The translations under genes were made by a program, and so were the position numbers. Shown here one piece after another: positions 1 through 7,954 of a stretch of 64,000 nt of DNA. The first letter of the stretch is position 1. Each line of letters opens with the position of its first letter. Where the stretch lies: NCBI RefSeq assembly GCF_024506435.1, contig NZ_JANIET010000001.1, forward strand, positions 2,666,001-2,730,000. The letters are read 5' to 3'. The notes beneath the pieces were generated by a model, which saw only the letters and a list, made by a program, of their open reading frames with translations, ran no database searches and was not told where the DNA came from. This DNA comes from Pantoea trifolii (lineage in GTDB: Bacteria > Pseudomonadota > Gammaproteobacteria > Enterobacterales > Enterobacteriaceae).

Positions 1-546
1 GTCCAGCACAACGTTTCCGGCGAAGTGCTGATGCACGGTTATATGAACGAAGAAGCGCTGCAAAAAACCCTCAGCGAGGGCAATGTCACCTTCTTCTCAC
101 GCACTAAAAATCGTTTATGGACCAAAGGCGAAACCTCGGGCCACTTCCTGCAAGTGGCAAGCATCACGCCGGATTGCGATAACGATACCTTGCTGGTGCT
201 GGCCAATCCGATTGGCCCAACCTGCCATCTCGGCACTTCCAGCTGCTTCTCACCGGCTGCGCCAGACTGGACGTTCCTCTATCAGCTGGAGCAACTGCTG
301 GCTTCGCGCAAAAGCGCCGATCCAGAGAGTTCGTATACCGCGAAACTCTACGCCAGCGGCACCAAGCGTATCGCCCAGAAAGTGGGTGAAGAAGGCGTGG
401 AAACCGCTTTGGCAGCAACGGTTAATGATCGTTACGAGTTGACCAATGAAGCGTCTGATTTGCTGTATCACCTGATGGTGCTGCTGCAGGACCAGGAGCT
501 GGATTTGAGCACCATCATCAATAATCTGCGCGCGCGTCATAAATAG
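1..546 (+). CDS. hisI: Bifunctional phosphoribosyl-AMP cyclohydrolase / phosphoribosyl-ATP pyrophosphatase, 5' end outside window
   Basis: HisI (HisIE) catalyses the second and third steps of histidine biosynthesis in the cytoplasm: hydrolysis of PR-ATP to PR-AMP and opening of the PR-AMP ring. The frame is open from base 1, and 181 residues remain, so roughly the first 20 residues of a protein of about 203 are missing. The N-terminal cyclohydrolase half shows the metal-site motif CDND (about residue 59) and the cysteine motif [11 protein letters not shown]. The C-terminal pyrophosphatase half shows the [11 protein letters not shown] helix followed by [14 protein letters not shown]. It is the last gene of the his operon in enterobacteria, and no further his gene follows here. 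The internal ATG at 25 is not the true start. Confidence 0.97.
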   Translation, partial: VQHNVSGEVLMHGYMNEEALQKTLSEGNVTFFSRTKNRLWTKGETSGHFLQVASITPDCDNDTLLVLANPIGPTCHLGTSSCFSPAAPDWTFLYQLEQLLASRKSADPESSYTAKLYASGTKRIAQKVGEEGVETALAATVNDRYELTNEASDLLYHLMVLLQDQELDLSTIINNLRARHK

Positions 547-550
547 CAGA

Positions 551-652
551 TTGCGCAACATGCTGCTCAAAATTGGCTGATGAAGCGAAATTTGAGCAGC
601 ATCCTTCTCAAGGGAAGCAAAACGAACTAGAATTGAGCAATATGCTGCTCAA
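551..652. promoter_or_regulatory. Array of three operator-like inverted repeats upstream of hipA
   Basis: Three copies of a 20-bp inverted repeat of the form TTGAGCA-N6-TGCTCAA lie between hisI and hipA: 551-570 (TTGCGCA/TGCTCAA, one arm mismatch), 592-611 (TTGAGCA/TTCTCAA, one mismatch) and 633-652 (perfect arms). Their starts are exactly 41 bp apart, close to four helical turns, so the sites would lie on the same DNA face. The third ends 12 bp before the hipA start codon. HipB-type antitoxins are known to bind several palindromic operators upstream of their own operon, so these are the likely sites of the HTH protein encoded at 1978-2313. Binding is inferred, and the arm sequence differs from the E. 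coli hip operator. Confidence 0.75.
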
Positions 653-664
653 ATAAGGTTTACC

Positions 665-1981
665 ATGCTTACTATGCAGATTTATCTAGATGGATGCTGG
701 CATGATGCCGCAGTGCTCGATTTCAAAGAGCCGCTCAAAGGCCGCGATGGCGAAGCCCTGCTTGCCTACGACTTCAACTATGCCGTTGATCATTTAGACC
801 GCAACGATATTGCCAGCTGCAGCATTAACTATCCCGTAATGCTGATCGGCAGCCATTTTGCTAAACCCTGGTTTGGTTTTCTTGATGACATCATTCCCGC
901 CGGTGCCAGCAGGCGTTACTGGATTACGCAGTTAGGTCTGCAAGGCAAACCTGCTAACGAGCAAGATTACATGCTACTGAAGGCTGGAACCATCGCGCCT
1001 GTTGGTAACCTGAGAATAAAAGAGTCACTGCCGCAGCTGCCGCCAGATAGCCAACTCAAAAGTCGTCGTTTTCCCGCCGAATGGGCGATCGAACGTGATA
1101 CCGACTTTCTTGAGTACGCGCAGCAAATGGGCGCGGCCAGCGGTGGTGCAACGGGCGCAGGCGGTGAAGCACCAAAATTATTGTTGCGTCGTAATAGCAA
1201 CAGCGAAGTGTGGATCGATACCTGGCAAGATGATCAGGTGAATCAAGACACACCTTATCTGGTCAAATATCCTCGTGGCGCACGCACGCCAATTGATTGC
1301 GACATTCTGCGAGCGGAATACCATTTTTACCATGAGCTATCTGCTCTTGGCGTAGAGACCATCGATACAAAGCAGATGCTGCTGTGCGAAGGCGAGCGCT
1401 ACCCTTCCCTTTGGTTGCCGCGTTTTGATATGGCGTTTATCAAAGGTAAAAAAGCGCTGTATGGACTGGAATCCGTTTACTCAATGATGCAAAAAGCACC
1501 GGGCAGCTATCTCAACCATTTTGAGGTGATACGTTGTTTGGTGCGTACGCTGCCACTGGATACCGAGCAAAAAGCAGAATTGGTCATTGAATGGGTGAAA
1601 CGCGACATGCTGAATATCGCCTTTGGTAATTCTGATAATCATGGCCGCAATAGCGCTATCTTGAAGAAAATAGACGGCATGTGGCTGGCGCCTGTTTATG
1701 ATTTTGCCCCAATGAAAGCCGACCCGGAAGGCGTCGTACGCACCACACAATGGGGATCGCCGTATGAGGAAGGTGGCCATTATCAATGGCACCTCATTGC
1801 TCAGCAACTTAATGACCTGGTTTCTGCAGATGTTCTTCTTCTGCAACTCAGCGGACTAGCGAATAATCTGAAGGGTTTGAAAGCACGGCTTGCTGCACGT
1901 GGCGTACCACCATCAATACTGGAAATGCCGGGCATCGGCTTTAACTATCTGGATGAACGCATCGCGGGATGGCAATTATGA
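665..1981 (+). CDS. hipA: HipA-family serine/threonine kinase toxin
   Basis: 438 residues, the usual length of HipA (about 440). HipA of E. coli phosphorylates glutamyl-tRNA synthetase and triggers growth arrest and persistence. The N-terminal domain (about residues 1-120) is followed by the kinase fold: a glycine-rich loop near residues 156-170 (SGGATGAGGEAPK), the catalytic motif GNSDNHGRN with D324 and N329, and the metal-binding YDF with D346, all apparently intact. ATG 665 is chosen because AAGG at 655-658 lies six bases upstream; ATG 674 is an alternative. The stop overlaps hipB by an ATGA. The gene order is toxin before antitoxin, the reverse of E. coli hipBA. The substrate cannot be read from the sequence. 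Confidence 0.9.
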   Translation: MLTMQIYLDGCWHDAAVLDFKEPLKGRDGEALLAYDFNYAVDHLDRNDIASCSINYPVMLIGSHFAKPWFGFLDDIIPAGASRRYWITQLGLQGKPANEQDYMLLKAGTIAPVGNLRIKESLPQLPPDSQLKSRRFPAEWAIERDTDFLEYAQQMGAASGGATGAGGEAPKLLLRRNSNSEVWIDTWQDDQVNQDTPYLVKYPRGARTPIDCDILRAEYHFYHELSALGVETIDTKQMLLCEGERYPSLWLPRFDMAFIKGKKALYGLESVYSMMQKAPGSYLNHFEVIRCLVRTLPLDTEQKAELVIEWVKRDMLNIAFGNSDNHGRNSAILKKIDGMWLAPVYDFAPMKADPEGVVRTTQWGSPYEEGGHYQWHLIAQQLNDLVSADVLLLQLSGLANNLKGLKARLAARGVPPSILEMPGIGFNYLDERIAGWQL

Positions 1982-2313
1982 AAAAAAACATGTCGCCATT
2001 TGAGCGCGAAGCCTTATTACTAGAGCTGCTGCAGCAGTTTCTTGAAGAGAAATTCAGTCAGGGCACGTTGCTGATGCAACTGCGTAAAAAAGTGCTGGGT
2101 TTCTCTCAGGAGCGTTATGCGACGCTGGCAGGGATTAGCCGCCGTACGCTCTCCGATATTGAGCGGGACAAAGAGAGCGTCACCTTGACCATGCTAAATC
2201 GCGCTTTTAAGCCATTGGGTTTAAAACTCGGCTTGCTGCCACGTCAAACGCATATGATGCAGGCACTTCTTACTCAACTCACCCAACACGGAGAAGGCCA
2301 TGACCACACATGA
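1978..2313 (+). CDS. hipB: HipB-like Xre-family antitoxin/repressor
   Basis: About 111 residues with a Cro/C1-type helix-turn-helix: LRKKVLGFSQERYATLAGIS is followed by RRTLSDIERDKESVTLTMLNRAFKPLGL. HipB proteins bind HipA, neutralise it and repress the operon. The start at 1978 gives a four-base ATGA overlap with hipA, with GGGATGG (1966-1972) as ribosome-binding site; the in-frame ATG at 1969 is possible and adds three residues. The stop lies 14 bp inside the next gene (yeaK), so three genes are translationally linked. The N-terminal extension (residues 1-28, rich in E and L) and the short C-terminal tail are candidates for the toxin interface. The 41-bp-phased palindromes at 551-652 are its probable targets. 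Confidence 0.88.
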   Translation: MKKNMSPFEREALLLELLQQFLEEKFSQGTLLMQLRKKVLGFSQERYATLAGISRRTLSDIERDKESVTLTMLNRAFKPLGLKLGLLPRQTHMMQALLTQLTQHGEGHDHT

Positions 2314-2776
2314 AAAACTGATAGCGCTGCTCGACCAGCATCAGGCGCGCTATCGCGTGATGGAGCATGAAGCGACGGGCAAGTGTGAAGCGGTGGCGGC
2401 GATTCGCGGAACTGAAGTTGGGCAAGGCGCGAAGGCGCTGGTGTGTCATGTGAAAGGTAACGGCATCAAGCAACATGTGCTGGCAGTGTTGCCTGCCGAT
2501 CAACAAGCGGATCTCAGCAAAGTGGCAGCAGCGGTTGGTGGTCGACGTGCTTCATTGGCCTCACCGGCAGAAGTGGATGCGCTGACCGGCTGCGTGTTCG
2601 GCGCTATTCCCCCGTTTAGCTTTCATCCGGATTTACAGCTGGTGGTCGATCCGCTGCTGTTTGAACGTTATGACGAAATCGCCTTCAATGCCGGATTGCT
2701 GGAGCAATCAGTGGTGCTAAATGTTGCGGATTACCAGACGCTGCATAATGGTAACGTGATGAAAATAATCCTCTAA
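2300..2776 (+). CDS. yeaK: YbaK/ProX-family aminoacyl-tRNA deacylase, YeaK-like
   Basis: 158 residues, one YbaK/EbsC domain covering almost the whole chain. It closely resembles E. coli YeaK: HEATGKCEAVAAIRG near residue 22, GQGAKALVCHVKGNG near 42, LASPAEVDALTGCVFGAIPPFSFHP spanning about 90-115, and a conserved DPLLFERYDEIAFNAG stretch. Proteins of this group are free-standing trans-editing factors that hydrolyse mischarged aminoacyl-tRNAs in the cytoplasm; K47 (in GAKALV) corresponds to the conserved functional lysine of the family. The start at 2300 lies 14 bp inside hipB, so it is probably co-translated with the HipA/HipB pair, an unusual neighbourhood for a housekeeping editing enzyme. 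The exact amino-acid specificity cannot be read from the sequence. Confidence 0.88.
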   Translation: MTTHEKLIALLDQHQARYRVMEHEATGKCEAVAAIRGTEVGQGAKALVCHVKGNGIKQHVLAVLPADQQADLSKVAAAVGGRRASLASPAEVDALTGCVFGAIPPFSFHPDLQLVVDPLLFERYDEIAFNAGLLEQSVVLNVADYQTLHNGNVMKIIL

Positions 2777-2842
2777 TTGCCTTGCCAGGCCCTGAGCGGT
2801 ACTCTTTCTGACTCAACATCACATCAAAAGAAGACCGATATT

Positions 2843-3640
2843 ATGGCAATTTCTCGTTTAACCGCCCGCCTGCGTCAGACGCTGGCGCTGGCTGTACTGG
2901 CAGGTTGCGCATTTGGCGCGCAGGCAAAAATTGAACAGGTGCGTTTCGCGGTTGATCCTACCTATCCTCCTTTCGAATCCAAAACCCCGCAGGGCAAACT
3001 GATCGGTTTTGATATCGATCTCGGCAATGCGTTGTGTGAGCAGATGCAGGCCAAATGTGTGTGGGTGGAAAGCCAGTTCGATGGCATGATCCCGGCGCTG
3101 AAAGCGCGTAAGTTCGACGCCATCCTCTCTGATATGGGCATCACTGAAGAACGTCTGAAGCAGATTGATTTCACCGTGCCGCTTTACGACACCCATACGC
3201 AGCTGATTGCGCGTAAAGGTTCTGGCCTGCTGCCAACCGCTGAATCGCTGAAAGGCAAAACCGTGGGCGTTGAGCAAGGCACCGTGCAGGAGCGTTATGC
3301 GCTGGCAAAATGGCAGCCGCATGGCGTGCAGGTTGTACCTTATGGCGATCAGGCACAGGTTGAGAGTGATTTGATTTCGGGCCGTCTTGATGTGGTGTTT
3401 ACTGATGCTGCCCAGGCCGCAAATGGTTTCCTGAAACATCCGCAGGGCAAAGATTTCGAATTAGCAGGCCCGATTGTGCAGGATCCAATTATTGGTCCGG
3501 GCACTGCGATTGGTCTGCGTAAAGGTGACACCGAACTGAAAACCGCGCTGGATAACGCGTTTGCCGAGCTTAAGAAGAACGGCACTTTCGATAAAATCCA
3601 GAAACAGTACTTCGCGACTGACATCTCTATCCAGCAGTAA
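2843..3640 (+). CDS. ABC transporter periplasmic binding protein for basic/polar amino acids (ArgT/HisJ type)
   Basis: 265 residues from ATG 2843, with a Sec signal peptide of about 28 residues ending GAQA before KIEQVRFAVDP. The mature protein has the family 3 solute-binding fold: YPPFESKTPQGKLIGFDIDL, the FDGMIPALKARKFDAILSDMGITEERLKQIDFT segment that forms the ligand pocket, GVEQGT, and RLDVVFTDAAQ. This places it with the lysine/arginine/ornithine and histidine binding proteins. A longer frame from TTG 2777 has no support as a start, because the signal peptide begins at 2843. No permease or ATPase gene is adjacent, so it must use a transporter encoded elsewhere. An intrinsic terminator follows the stop immediately. 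Ligand identity is not certain. Confidence 0.9.
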   Translation: MAISRLTARLRQTLALAVLAGCAFGAQAKIEQVRFAVDPTYPPFESKTPQGKLIGFDIDLGNALCEQMQAKCVWVESQFDGMIPALKARKFDAILSDMGITEERLKQIDFTVPLYDTHTQLIARKGSGLLPTAESLKGKTVGVEQGTVQERYALAKWQPHGVQVVPYGDQAQVESDLISGRLDVVFTDAAQAANGFLKHPQGKDFELAGPIVQDPIIGPGTAIGLRKGDTELKTALDNAFAELKKNGTFDKIQKQYFATDISIQQ

Positions 3641-3646
3641 TCTTTT

Positions 3647-3669
3647 GGGCGGCTTTTTGCCGCCCTTTT
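3647..3669 (+). terminator. Intrinsic terminator after the binding-protein gene
   Basis: Perfect 7-bp stem GGGCGGC (3647-3653) / GCCGCCC (3659-3665) with a TTTTT loop, followed by TTTT. It starts six bases after the stop codon. Confidence 0.9.
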
Positions 3670-3751
3670 CGCACTCAGCACTATAATTCCATCAGAAAAT
3701 AAATCAGGCGTCGCTGAATGCGTGCCATGAATAAAGGACATCGATAGCGTT

Positions 3752-4867
3752 ATGCAACAACAACATCATCCTCTATTAAGCGCCTCGCTGGGCACGCAAC
3801 GCGAAATTGTCAGCTTCCACTTCGGCACGGATTCACAGCAACGCGTCTACATTCAGGCTGCACTACACGGCGATGAGCTGCCGGGCATGGCGGTGGCATG
3901 GTATTTGAAACAGAAGCTGTTAGCGCTGGAATCTGCGGGTCAGCTTAAAGCTAAAATCACGCTGGTGCCGGTCGCGAATCCTCTAGCGATGGGACAACAC
4001 TGGCACGGTAGCCATCTCGGGCGTTTCCATACGTTATCAGGACAAGACTTTAACCGCCGCTTCCCGGCATTGGGTGAAGCCTTGGTTGAGGAACTCGCTG
4101 GCTCACTGACGCAAAGTGAATACGAAAACAAACGCCTGATCAGGGAAGCGATTGATCGCCATTATCGTGACCGCATTGCCCGCACCGAACTGGATGCACA
4201 ACGCTTTACGCTAATGCGTATGGCGAGTCAGGCAGATTTAATGATTGATTTGCATTGCGACTGGGATGCGCTACCGCATTTGTACACTACGCCGCACGCG
4301 TGGCCGGACATTGAACCTTTGGCGCGTTGGTTAGGCAGTGAAGTGCAGTTGCTGGCGCAGATATCTGGCGGTGAACCGTTTGATGAGGCTTGCTGTGAGC
4401 CGTGGCTGACATTGGCAGAGCGTTTTGGTGATGAGTATCCGATGCCGCGCGGCTTACTGCCGGTGACGCTGGAACTTCGCGGTGTGGCGGATGTATCGCC
4501 AGAGCTGGCGGAGAAAGATGCTGACGCGATTATCAATGCACTGATTGAGGGCGGCTATATTGCCGGTGAAGTGGGTAAATCCCCTGCCCTGATTCATCCG
4601 GCGACGGCGCTGGCGGGATGTGAGTATATTCATGCAGCGCAATCTGGATTGGTGTTTTACCGACGTAATTTGGGCGAGTGGATTAAGGCTGGGGAAGTGG
4701 TAGCTGAGGTTGTTGACCCGATTACTGACCAGGTGATGCCGCTGGTGGCTGAGTTTGGTGGCGTGTTGTATGCGAGGAATTTGACCAGGTTTGTGACGGC
4801 TGGGATGTTGGTGGTGCGGTTGGCTGGGGAGAATGCGGGGAGACGGGGAGAGTTGCTGGTGGGATAA
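3752..4867 (+). CDS. Succinylglutamate desuccinylase / aspartoacylase-family zinc hydrolase
   Basis: 371 residues of the M14-like AstE/AspA family, which removes acyl groups from N-acyl amino acids using one zinc ion. Visible elements are HGDELPG near residue 31 (His and Glu zinc ligands), the DFNRRFP arginine motif near 92, and IDLHCDWDALPH near 166 (third zinc ligand). The C-terminal part (about 290-365) is a beta-rich domain typical of the longer bacterial members. It is not the arginine-catabolic astE, since no ast genes are nearby. An intrinsic terminator separates it from the binding-protein gene, so co-transcription is doubtful. AAGGA at 3734-3738 is a distant ribosome-binding site. 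The last roughly 190 bases are very rich in G and poor in C. Substrate unknown. Confidence 0.85.
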   Translation: MQQQHHPLLSASLGTQREIVSFHFGTDSQQRVYIQAALHGDELPGMAVAWYLKQKLLALESAGQLKAKITLVPVANPLAMGQHWHGSHLGRFHTLSGQDFNRRFPALGEALVEELAGSLTQSEYENKRLIREAIDRHYRDRIARTELDAQRFTLMRMASQADLMIDLHCDWDALPHLYTTPHAWPDIEPLARWLGSEVQLLAQISGGEPFDEACCEPWLTLAERFGDEYPMPRGLLPVTLELRGVADVSPELAEKDADAIINALIEGGYIAGEVGKSPALIHPATALAGCEYIHAAQSGLVFYRRNLGEWIKAGEVVAEVVDPITDQVMPLVAEFGGVLYARNLTRFVTAGMLVVRLAGENAGRRGELLVG

Positions 4868-4870
4868 AAT

Positions 4871-4891
4871 AACCGGCCTAAAAGGCCGGTT
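4871..4891. terminator. Bidirectional terminator between the hydrolase gene and wzz
   Basis: Perfect 9-bp stem AACCGGCCT (4871-4879) / AGGCCGGTT (4883-4891) with an AAA loop, placed between two convergent genes. An AT-rich stretch flanks it on both sides. Confidence 0.85.
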
Positions 4892-4897
4892 CTAAAA

Positions 4898-5908
4898 TTA
4901 GTGTCGATTGCGATAATTAGCTACAACGTTACGACCAATTACAATTGAAGAGCCTAATACACCGCCTAAAATTAACGCTAACAATACAGTTAATGTTTTC
5001 TTAGGGCTATCTCTTCTAAATGGTAGATCCGCTTTTGCAATATAACGGAAAGATTGCAAATTATCTGTCTGAATCTGGACATGAGTTACTGAGAGTAGCG
5101 CACGTTGTGCAGTGTAATAATCATCATCATAGTCTAATGGTTTTGTTGCTTCATTGGCGATCATAGCATTTAATGCATCGCTTCCTAAAAGATACAAAGT
5201 GTCGTCGGAGAGGTATGATGCTTCTTTTAACTGTGATTTGGTTAAACCCGACTGCATTGCTACTTTTAATGCTTGGTTAATCACGTCAATACGATGCTGT
5301 TTTTTATTAATGGCAATTTGTTTATGAGCATCAAGTATATTTGACAACTCCTTGGCTTTAACACCTAGATTCTTTTTGATATCAGAACCAAAGTCATCAA
5401 CAACATCTTTATTAACTTCTGCGATATATTTTGAAAGGGTTTCCTGCGCTTGCTTTCCGCTTTCAGCAACAAAAGAGATAGCAAGAGAATCATTACTTCC
5501 TTTATTTACCTGTTCAATGCGTAAGGTTGTTGGTTTCTCTTGATTAGCAAGGGAACCTGACAATGCATTCATTGATGCACTAAAACGAATGAACATTTGA
5601 TTTTGCAAGTCAGTAATCGAAGGTTTATCTTGTGGGTTTTGCGCATATAACGTACTTAACGTCGCGTTATAATTAGCAACCTGACCGGCAGCAGGAAGAG
5701 TAACTATGGCTTTTGACGTCCACTTTTCCTTTACAACGTTTAAATAAACGAGACTCAACGCCAAAGTAATTATAACCGTTACCACTATAGTAACTTTACC
5801 TTTCCAGAGTTGTACTATTATATCAACCAGATCAACTTCATTATCATTATTGTAAGAAACCTGCTGAAAATTTGAACTTTCTGAATTGGAATTTTCACTG
5901 TCTTTCAT
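4898..5908 (-). CDS. wzz: Wzz chain-length determinant protein
   Basis: 336 residues with the polysaccharide co-polymerase layout: a polar cytoplasmic start, a first membrane segment near residues 38-56 (VTIVVTVIITLALSLVYL), a long helical periplasmic domain, and a second membrane segment near 308-328 (TVLLALILGGVLGSSIVIG). Wzz proteins sit in the inner membrane and set the modal length of Wzy-dependent O-antigen chains. The position between gnd and his matches wzzB in enterobacteria, although ugd, which lies between gnd and wzzB in E. coli, is absent. It is transcribed separately, since the gnd terminator lies upstream. Composition is AT-rich like the O-antigen block. Confidence 0.93.
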   Translation of the reverse strand: MKDSENSNSESSNFQQVSYNNDNEVDLVDIIVQLWKGKVTIVVTVIITLALSLVYLNVVKEKWTSKAIVTLPAAGQVANYNATLSTLYAQNPQDKPSITDLQNQMFIRFSASMNALSGSLANQEKPTTLRIEQVNKGSNDSLAISFVAESGKQAQETLSKYIAEVNKDVVDDFGSDIKKNLGVKAKELSNILDAHKQIAINKKQHRIDVINQALKVAMQSGLTKSQLKEASYLSDDTLYLLGSDALNAMIANEATKPLDYDDDYYTAQRALLSVTHVQIQTDNLQSFRYIAKADLPFRRDSPKKTLTVLLALILGGVLGSSIVIGRNVVANYRNRH

Positions 5909-5941
5909 ATATAAAATGACTCACAAAACAAAAACCTAATG

Positions 5942-5971
5942 AAAAAACACCTCTCACAACTGAGAGGTGTT
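5942..5971 (-). terminator. Intrinsic terminator of gnd
   Basis: On the minus strand, an 11-bp stem AACACCTCTCA / TGAGAGGTGTT with a 4-base loop is followed by a run of six T. It sits 8 bases after the gnd stop codon. Confidence 0.92.
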
Positions 5972-5979
5972 AAATAATA

Positions 5980-7389
5980 TTAATCCAACCACTCGGTGTG
6001 GAACACACCTTCTTTATCAATGCGTTTATAAGTATGCGCACCAAAGTAGTCACGCTGAGCCTGAATCAGGTTAGCAGGCAATACTTCTGAACGATAGCTG
6101 TCATAGTAAGCGATCGCAGCAGAGAAAGTCGGCGTTGGAATACCATTCTGAATCGCATAGGAGACGACATCACGCAGCGCCTGCTGATATTCATCGGCAA
6201 TATTCTTGAAGTAAGGATCCAACAGCAAGTTAGCAATATCAGCATTGCTTGCATAAGCATCAGTGATTTTCTGCAGGAATTGAGCACGAATAATGCAACC
6301 GGCACGGAAAATCTTAGCGATTTCGCCGTAATGCAGATCCCACTCGTTTTCTTCTGATGCTGCACGCAACTGTGAGAAGCCCTGCGCGTAAGAAACGATT
6401 TTACCCAAGTAAAGAGCACGACGCACTTTCTCAACGAACTCAGCTTTGTCGCCAGTGAAAGCTTGCGCTTGTGGACCACTAAGCACCTTAGATGCAGCAA
6501 CACGTTGAGACTTGAGTGAGGAGAGGTAACGAGCGAAAACAGATTCGGTAATAAGAGACAATGGCTCACCAAGATCTAATGAACTTTGGCTAGTCCACTT
6601 ACCGGTTCCTTTATTTGCTGCTTCATCAAGAATCACATCAACAAGGTATTTACCATCTTCATCTTTCTTGGTGAAGATATCTTTGGTGATATCGATCAGA
6701 TAGCTGCTTAGCTCGCCGTTATTCCAATCGGTGAAAGTTTTAGCCAACTCTTCGTTGTTCAAACCCAGCGCGCCTTTCAGCAATGCATAGGCTTCTGCGA
6801 TCAATTGCATGTCACCATATTCAATGCCGTTGTGAACCATCTTCACATAGTGACCAGCACCATTAGGACCGATGTAAGCAACACAAGCCTCACCATCTTC
6901 AGCACGCGCAGCAATCTTATCGAGAATTGGAGCAACCAACTCATACGCTTCTTTCTGGCCGCCAGGCATGATTGATGGGCCTTTCAATGCGCCCTCTTCG
7001 CCACCGGAAACACCCGTACCGATAAAGTTGAAGCCTTGATCCGAAAGTTCTTTATTTCGACGAATAGTATCTTTATAGAAGGTGTTGCCACCGTCGATAA
7101 GGATGTCGCCTTTGTCGAGATGAGGAGTCAGTGAAGCGATGGTTTTGTCTGTGGCTTCACCCGCTTGCACCATCAGCAGGATACGACGAGGCTTTTCAAG
7201 CGATTCAACGAACTCTTCTACAGTGTAAAAAGGAGCAAGTTTCTTACCTGAATTCTCAGCAATCACTTCATCGGTCTTCTCACGCGAGCGGTTGAAGATG
7301 GATACCGTGTAGCCACGGCTTTCGATGTTCAGAGCTAGATTGCGGCCCATTACCGCCATACCTACAACGCCGATTTGTTGCTTGGACAT
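5980..7389 (-). CDS. gnd: 6-phosphogluconate dehydrogenase (decarboxylating)
   Basis: 469 residues, full length. It oxidises 6-phosphogluconate to ribulose 5-phosphate, making NADPH in the oxidative pentose phosphate pathway. The N-terminal Rossmann motif [15 protein letters not shown] and the [13 protein letters not shown]-binding loop are present, along with [11 protein letters not shown], the catalytic [15 protein letters not shown] and the C-terminal tail. gnd is the classic landmark next to O-antigen clusters and is often recombined together with them. The start ATG at 7389 has GGAG a few bases upstream. The 150-bp gap to wbuC suggests its own promoter, and a strong terminator follows. 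Confidence 0.98.
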   Translation of the reverse strand: MSKQQIGVVGMAVMGRNLALNIESRGYTVSIFNRSREKTDEVIAENSGKKLAPFYTVEEFVESLEKPRRILLMVQAGEATDKTIASLTPHLDKGDILIDGGNTFYKDTIRRNKELSDQGFNFIGTGVSGGEEGALKGPSIMPGGQKEAYELVAPILDKIAARAEDGEACVAYIGPNGAGHYVKMVHNGIEYGDMQLIAEAYALLKGALGLNNEELAKTFTDWNNGELSSYLIDITKDIFTKKDEDGKYLVDVILDEAANKGTGKWTSQSSLDLGEPLSLITESVFARYLSSLKSQRVAASKVLSGPQAQAFTGDKAEFVEKVRRALYLGKIVSYAQGFSQLRAASEENEWDLHYGEIAKIFRAGCIIRAQFLQKITDAYASNADIANLLLDPYFKNIADEYQQALRDVVSYAIQNGIPTPTFSAAIAYYDSYRSEVLPANLIQAQRDYFGAHTYKRIDKEGVFHTEWLD

Positions 7390-7540
7390 TACATACTCCT
7401 GTCAGATGTGTTCGCTGCGTTGTTTTAGCAGCACAAAAGTAGTTCGATGTTAACTCACTAAAGATGACGCTGGATAGCGTTAGATGCTATACGGTATTTA
7501 AATGGATAAATGTCCAGCACGGAGAAAGCTGCTGCCAACG

Positions 7541-7954
7541 TTATCCACAACTCCATTGTGGAAAAGCTTTAGCAAATTTATCGTCAAATGGTCCTTCTTT
7601 AACTTCGAGCATTAATGCTCGCTCAGAAATACACTCAACACTATGAATATCACCTGGTGCAAACTCGATTAACGTAGTATTAGACGTTGGCCCAGCAGTG
7701 AACTTGCTAAGTATTTCACCATTTTCATTATATAAAGTTATTTCAAGTTCACCTTCTAACACAGTGAACAACTCCCACTGATGAGGTAATTCATGATAAT
7801 GAGGCTCAACATAACTACCCTGAACTAAACCAATCAATAATCTCTGCACTTTATCTTGATGAGAATAATGGAGTAAAACGTGAGATCTTTTTCTTTCCGA
7901 ACTAACAGCTGAATCAAATAATGATTGAATCATCGCATCATCAATGAGTCGCAT
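7541..7954 (-). CDS. wbuC: WbuC-family cupin-fold protein
   Basis: 137 residues beginning MRLIDDAMIQSL. A single cupin barrel is visible: the first metal motif HYHELPHQWELFTVLEGELEI near residues 71-93 and the second FAPGDIHSVECIS near 117. WbuC proteins are small putative metalloproteins that recur at the end of O-antigen operons, often right after wbuB; their biochemical role is not established. ATG 7954 is chosen because GAGGG lies just upstream on the coding strand and the resulting 14-bp overlap with wbuB is typical of this operon; a longer frame to 8035 lacks such support. Last gene of the O-antigen operon. Confidence 0.85.
   Translation of the reverse strand: MRLIDDAMIQSLFDSAVSSERKRSHVLLHYSHQDKVQRLLIGLVQGSYVEPHYHELPHQWELFTVLEGELEITLYNENGEILSKFTAGPTSNTTLIEFAPGDIHSVECISERALMLEVKEGPFDDKFAKAFPQWSCG

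Noticed and set aside
2777..2842. N-terminal extension of the binding protein from TTG 2777
   Set aside because: The signal peptide starts at ATG 2843; the extension has no conserved features.
7541..7549. TTATCCACA, a perfect DnaA-box match
   Set aside because: It is the coding end of wbuC, a single copy with no cluster of further boxes; chance match.
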